From NCBI RefSeq assembly GCF_008831285.2, contig NC_045145.1:2520723-2584722 (forward strand): a DNA stretch of 64,000 nucleotides. The letters run 5' to 3'. The DNA comes from Nymphaea colorata (taxonomy: Eukaryota > Streptophyta > Magnoliopsida > Nymphaeales > Nymphaeaceae). Position numbers and translations under genes: made by a program. A model generated the notes under the pieces. That model was not told where the DNA came from. It made no database searches and saw only the letters and a list, made by a program, of their open reading frames with translations. This document shows, piece after piece, positions 59,961 to 64,000 of this stretch (position 1 is the stretch's first letter; every line of letters begins with the position of its first letter).

Positions 59961-60325
59961 ACCTTTTAATCAATGAGAAATGTTTGTCTTCTCCACATTC
60001 AATCTACAATTCATTTGGGTTCTTCTCAGTTGTAAAGCATACCAGGGATTTTTTTTATTTATTATTATCACTCAAGACTTGAGAGCAACCCATGCAAGTT
60101 AGGGGTTGAACCTCTAATGCAAGGTAGTCCATGCAGGTAAGAGGTTAAACCGGCAATGCAAAGCAACCCGCTCAGATAAGGGGTCAAACCTGAAATCAAT
60201 GAAGCTCAAATAACCCATTAAGGTAAGGGGGGTTAAACCTGTAACATCACTCCAAATATGTTTTCTTTGAAAAATCCAAGGTGCTTGTCTTTGTCACTAA
60301 GTGCGGCAAGTGCTAGCTTAGTAAC

Positions 60326-60338
60326 AAAAAGGGGCATC
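60326..60338 (+). promoter_or_regulatory. Polypurine tract of Tat element
   Basis: AAAAAGGGGCATC directly precedes TGTTATCATCCC, the LTR start. This is the usual primer for plus-strand synthesis. Confidence 0.7.
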
Positions 60339-61183
60339 TGTTATCATCCCAAATTTATTCAAAAAGACTTTATTTTATTTTCACCCAAACGAAATTCTCA
60401 GTTATTTGGATTTAAATTTTTTAGACCCTAAGGCCAATCCTAGATCCAAAACAAGTTTGCAACTATTTGATCCAAAATAAATCTTTAAACCCATGTCCGA
60501 ACCAAACACAAAATTCAAATCCAAAATCCAACTCTTAGATCCGAATTAGATCCAAAACCTAAGTTTACATCCAAATCGAGAATTTCAAACTCAAAATCCA
60601 AAGCCGATATCAAAACAACAAAATTTGATGCTAGTGAGCACCGTGCGCGCTTGCACGGACCACCCTCCCTTTGTTTTATGTTTTGTTCTCGCATCAAGAT
60701 GTGTGTTTCGAGCTTAAATCACTCATTAGAATGCATCGGCAATCAGATGAACCCAATCTGGACTTAAAATGAGTGCGAAGTCAATCAAAACGTAGTCGGC
60801 CACCCATTTGTAACAAAAACCATTTTTATACACATTTTAAAAAAATGGTTTTATACTTTTTATATGAACAGCCCTTTCTATTTATTTATTTATTTTGTTT
60901 TGTTTTATTTTATTTTTTAAAATAAATGCTGTCTAGCTCATGGCAGCACTGCGTGCGCCCACTCAAATGCGCCGAATAGAGCCTGCATGCTGCGCAAACC
61001 CCATTTTTATGCTAAAACCGCACCTTGGGGGTAATTTTGGCCCTATTGTGTGGGCATTAGCCCTGGCCAGACTCCAAAGAGGTATTTGTAGGGCCAATGG
61101 CCAATCCCACTTGGTCAAAACTTATTTGAAAAAAACTTAAGAATAAAAAAATTTCAAGTTTTAAGTTTTGGCTCCAAAATTAT

Positions 61184-61193
61184 CTATAAATAC
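61184..61193 (+). promoter_or_regulatory. TATA-like box in Tat 3' LTR
   Basis: CTATAAATAC, conserved with the other LTR (22851-22863 on the minus strand). Confidence 0.5.
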
Positions 61194-62305
61194 CCCCACA
61201 ATCCTCTCCCTTGGGCATGAGCCAACCCTTGGAGAACATTTAGTACTTTCTTACTTGAAAATTTAGAGTTTTTTTAGCAATATTTTTCTATTTCTCTTAT
61301 TTTCTTCTTCTTCTTCTCCAACCTTGGAAGCAAGTTTCTCTAAGTTCCAATTCTTTAAGAGAGCACAGGAAGATCTATTGGAAGAATATCTTCATCATCT
61401 TGGAGCTTCACCCAAAGCAACCTTAGGATCACCTGAAGAAGGAGACTTGTCCCTAAGATCATCTATATTAGAGGTATGTAGTCCTCCTATTGCTCTCATT
61501 TATTTTCATTTCCTCTTGCCACCTCCCCATGGTCGTGCAAGGAAGCTCTAATGATTTTTTATTCAGAGTCAAAAGCTATATCTTGAGTGAACCGGGAGTA
61601 AGAGCAAGGTGAAATAAATTTCATTCCTTTATTTATTTTCAAAAACATGCTTGTTATATTGCTTTATTCATTGTTCATGTTTGAGATGATGTTCATGTAC
61701 GATAGATTATATTTTCTTAATTAATGAGCAAATGCACGGCGAGAATGAGTGTTTGGTTGGGATATTTCTTCATTCTTATGTTGATTTTTGAGTTGGGATT
61801 TGTCCAACTCGGGAAATCCCTTCACGAATTTGTACATATTAAAATGCATTTTCATATCATTTTCACGTTTAGTTTCTTTCTTAATCACCTTATTAGGAAC
61901 CCCTAATGAGTGCTTTATTATGTTGCTTGATTTTCTTCTATGCCCAATGGTGGGAGAAATATATTCTCTTACAACAAATGAAATGATTATGGTTTTATGT
62001 TCATATATGAAAATATTTGGAATCATATTTTTCAAAAGATTTTCGAAAGAAAGAACCCTCTTTAATGAGGCCTTGGAGACTTAGCCTAGGCTCTTGCATG
62101 AGCCCAAGTTCCTCTCCAGCATACGTACAAAATCGAAGTCAGATATTTTCAAGTTATTTATTGATTTTAATTCTCATGAAGACATATATGTATATACATT
62201 TTAAATATGTATATGTGTACATGACTACCTCTCTTTGTCCTTCTCTCTCTATTATTCAACATATTCTTTAATGAATTTTTATATACATATGTGTATATAT
62301 GTATA

Positions 62306-62307
62306 TA

Positions 62308-62382
<75 letters not shown>

Positions 62383-62405
62383 ATATTCCTCTCTCTCTCT
62401 CTCTA
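62306..62405. repeat. (CA)n(TA)n(CT)n compound microsatellite
   Basis: About 36 bases of CA, 40 of TA and 20 of CT. Open frames over it are artefacts. Confidence 0.95.
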
Positions 62406-62570
62406 GAGTCTTCTTTTCTCTAAAATCCTTTGTCTTTAAAATATATATCTCTCTTTTTCTTTCTCTCTCTCTCTCTTTCTCTCCCTCTTTTTCTAAAATC
62501 TTCTTTCCCTCTCTGTTTAAGTTAATACTTTATTTTCACAAACTTTCATGTACATATGCATACATACATG

Positions 62571-62601
<31 letters not shown>

Positions 62602-62630
62602 CTATAAATGCATATAAGGATACATAAGTC

Positions 62631-63004
62631 TGATGTCATCTGATGCACAAAAGTCATATAATAAAATCAATATGCTGCTAGTAAGTGAACCAGCATTATG
62701 GGCTAGTCACATCTATGCACAATGCCCTTATCTATATTAAACTTTTCTTGCTCAATTGTAGTTAAAGCACACTCTTTCTCTCCATAACAATGGTGATTCA
62801 TATTTCACATAAAAGTTCCACTTACCATTTGTTTTTAGAATGGGTGTGCAGATGAACCTGCTTTTTCTCAAAGGATCTTATCATTTCTCATTAAAAATGC
62901 TTGTGTAATTTTCCTCGGGGCATATCATTTATTTGTAAGATAGAGTGAGATGTTAATCAAATCACTAGTAAATTAGTTCAATAAATTTATACACGTTATA
63001 TATT
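62631..63004. other. No supported feature
   Basis: 374 bases between the Tat LTR remnant and the repeated block. No match elsewhere in the window was noticed. Confidence 0.4.
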
Positions 63005-64000
63005 GAAGTTCATTTGGAAAGAACAAAACTCTGTTCCACTATGTTGACTATCTTCACTCAACGCTAATGAACCATGGATTGAGAAAGGGAATTGCAAGAA
63101 GTCGTTCAAATCTAGCTCAACACTGCCCCCAAGCCTAAAGGATCTGGCCTCAGTTTAGCTGCCCAAGCCTAAGAATGGATTGGTCAGCTTACACAAACAT
63201 TCCAAAATGCTAGTCTGGCTACAAAAGAGCTTTTGCCATACCATCCTGGCATCCTATAAAAATTTTTGAATCTTAAAATATGGATGTGATTACTGCAATA
63301 ATAAATGCTTTTGACCAGAAAGATATGGAGTACTGCAATCTTATCTGTGCCAATTTGGAACGAGAAGGAATTGAAGCAATAGCCATTGTCCATGCCTGCA
63401 CTTAGATTGCAACATTGCAGAACCAGATTTCAACAATTTAGAGTCAGGACCATTTATCAGGCTTAGTGAACATGAAAGAAGTGAAACCTACAACCATGAT
63501 GATTAGCCACATTTTTTTCTTTTAACTTAAAGCAAGAATGGATTGCCTACTTCAAGTGATTTGATCAGTAAAAGAATCAATTAGCCGAGGAGTGACCTTG
63601 TTAGGATGTTTCATATCAAAAGCCCTATAATACTATAAATCAGATAGAAATTATAAAGACCAATTTCAAGGGGAAAGCCCACAAGTAAAAATTTCAAATT
63701 TCTAATATTTTTTCTTTTAAATTAAAATGTAAATGGTTTGCTTACTTTAAGTGATTTGATCATAAGAGCATCAGTCAGTAGGAGAAACCTTCTTGGTAGA
63801 TTGTTGCCGACCAGAAGTTCTTATAGAACTTGAAACATAAATAAGGTACAAACAACAGATTCAAGAAAAAGGCCTAAAACCATAATGTAAGAATGTTGTG
63901 CCACTAGCCTTCAAGGACACAACTGCTTCTACTAAACACCTAAAGGGGCACAAAACATCTTGCAATGAATTCTTATGAAATGTTGTGAAACTAAAGATCT
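63005..64000. repeat. Duplicate of 9909-11060, runs off the window
   Basis: Same orientation as 9909-11060. It begins AGTTCATTTGGAAAGAAC against AGTTCACTTTGAAAGAAA. It contains the same internal pair of related segments (about 63590 and 63780). Confidence 0.65.

Larger units (their letters stand above)
52107..62630 (+). mobile_element. Ty3/Tat retrotransposon, 5' truncated, with long 3' LTR
   Basis: It begins abruptly at 52107, where the homologous minus-strand element still has leader sequence and an LTR further upstream, so the 5' LTR is lost. The order is N-terminal extension, gag, CHHC segment, protease, RT, RNase H, a second RNase H, integrase, purine tract and 3' LTR. Two RNase H domains in tandem mark the Tat lineage of Ty3/gypsy. 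Many stops and frame changes make it inactive. It lies in what was intron 1 of GH3-D. Confidence 0.85.
60339..62630 (+). repeat. 3' LTR of Tat element (truncated)
   Basis: It starts TGTTATCATCCC after the purine tract. It matches the reverse complement of 21500-23790 and, for 61700-62400, of 5521-6300. The part corresponding to 20690-21330 of the other LTR is absent, so the 3' end is lost near the microsatellites (62306-62405 and 62569-62604). Confidence 0.72.

Noticed and set aside
62235-62617. Open frames rich in Tyr-Ile, Thr-His and Ser-Leu
   Set aside because: They are translations of TA, CA and CT microsatellites. The same applies at 4441-4717 and 5582-5770.

Overview
This is nuclear DNA of a flowering plant. 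It is AT-rich, carries many TA/GA/CA microsatellites and nested LTR retrotransposons, and its recognisable host gene has split exons with GT/AG introns. I cannot name the species.

The host gene is GH3, an adenylate-forming acyl-acid amido synthetase family whose best-known members conjugate auxin or jasmonate to amino acids. At least four pieces of a locally duplicated GH3 locus are visible, all on the + strand. Copy A is only the last 22 codons at 1-71. Copy B (15449-15769) is exon 1 plus part of intron 1, then a retroelement. Copy C (31227-43031) has all four exons but many frame breaks, and its third intron is split by a Ty1/copia element. Copy D (51590-52106) is only a piece of intron 1, again stopped by a retroelement. 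The A and C downstream flanks align over more than 4 kb (1-5520 against 42961-47247). The B and C exon 1 copies, and parts of their upstream regions, also align. Hand-counted samples differ by about 8%, so the duplications look of similar age. No intact GH3 gene is visible.

Layout: 1-5520 is the downstream flank of copy A, with a private 1.1-kb insertion. 5521-8555 holds rearranged pieces of a long Ty3 LTR. 8556-9908 is a CACTA-like transposon end carrying a complete 457-bp TRIM element (9373-9829) with a 5-bp target duplication. 9909-11060 is repeated at 63005-64000. 13291-16285 is the upstream region, exon 1 and partial intron 1 of GH3-B. 16290-23790 is a minus-strand truncated Ty3/Tat element (LTR, gag and protease region). 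23925-24570 is a probable copia LTR remnant. 27380-27678 is a second CACTA-like end. 28046-43031 is the upstream region and body of GH3-C, including the copia element at 37251-42216. 43032-49210 is its downstream flank with unassigned exon-like segments. 49535-51545 is a decayed hAT transposase. 51590-52106 is GH3-D. 52107-62630 is a plus-strand Ty3/Tat element with dual RNase H and a long 3' LTR.

Nothing here looks like an operon or a working gene set. The window is a decaying GH3 cluster used repeatedly as a landing site by several transposon classes. The two copia LTRs differ by about 1.6% and the TRIM LTRs by about 4.7%, against about 8% between GH3 copies, so both elements probably arrived after the duplications. 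The most unusual signal is a 24-bp minisatellite in the copia LTR that repeats the hexamer GAGACA, the reverse complement of the canonical auxin response element, inside a GH3-family gene.
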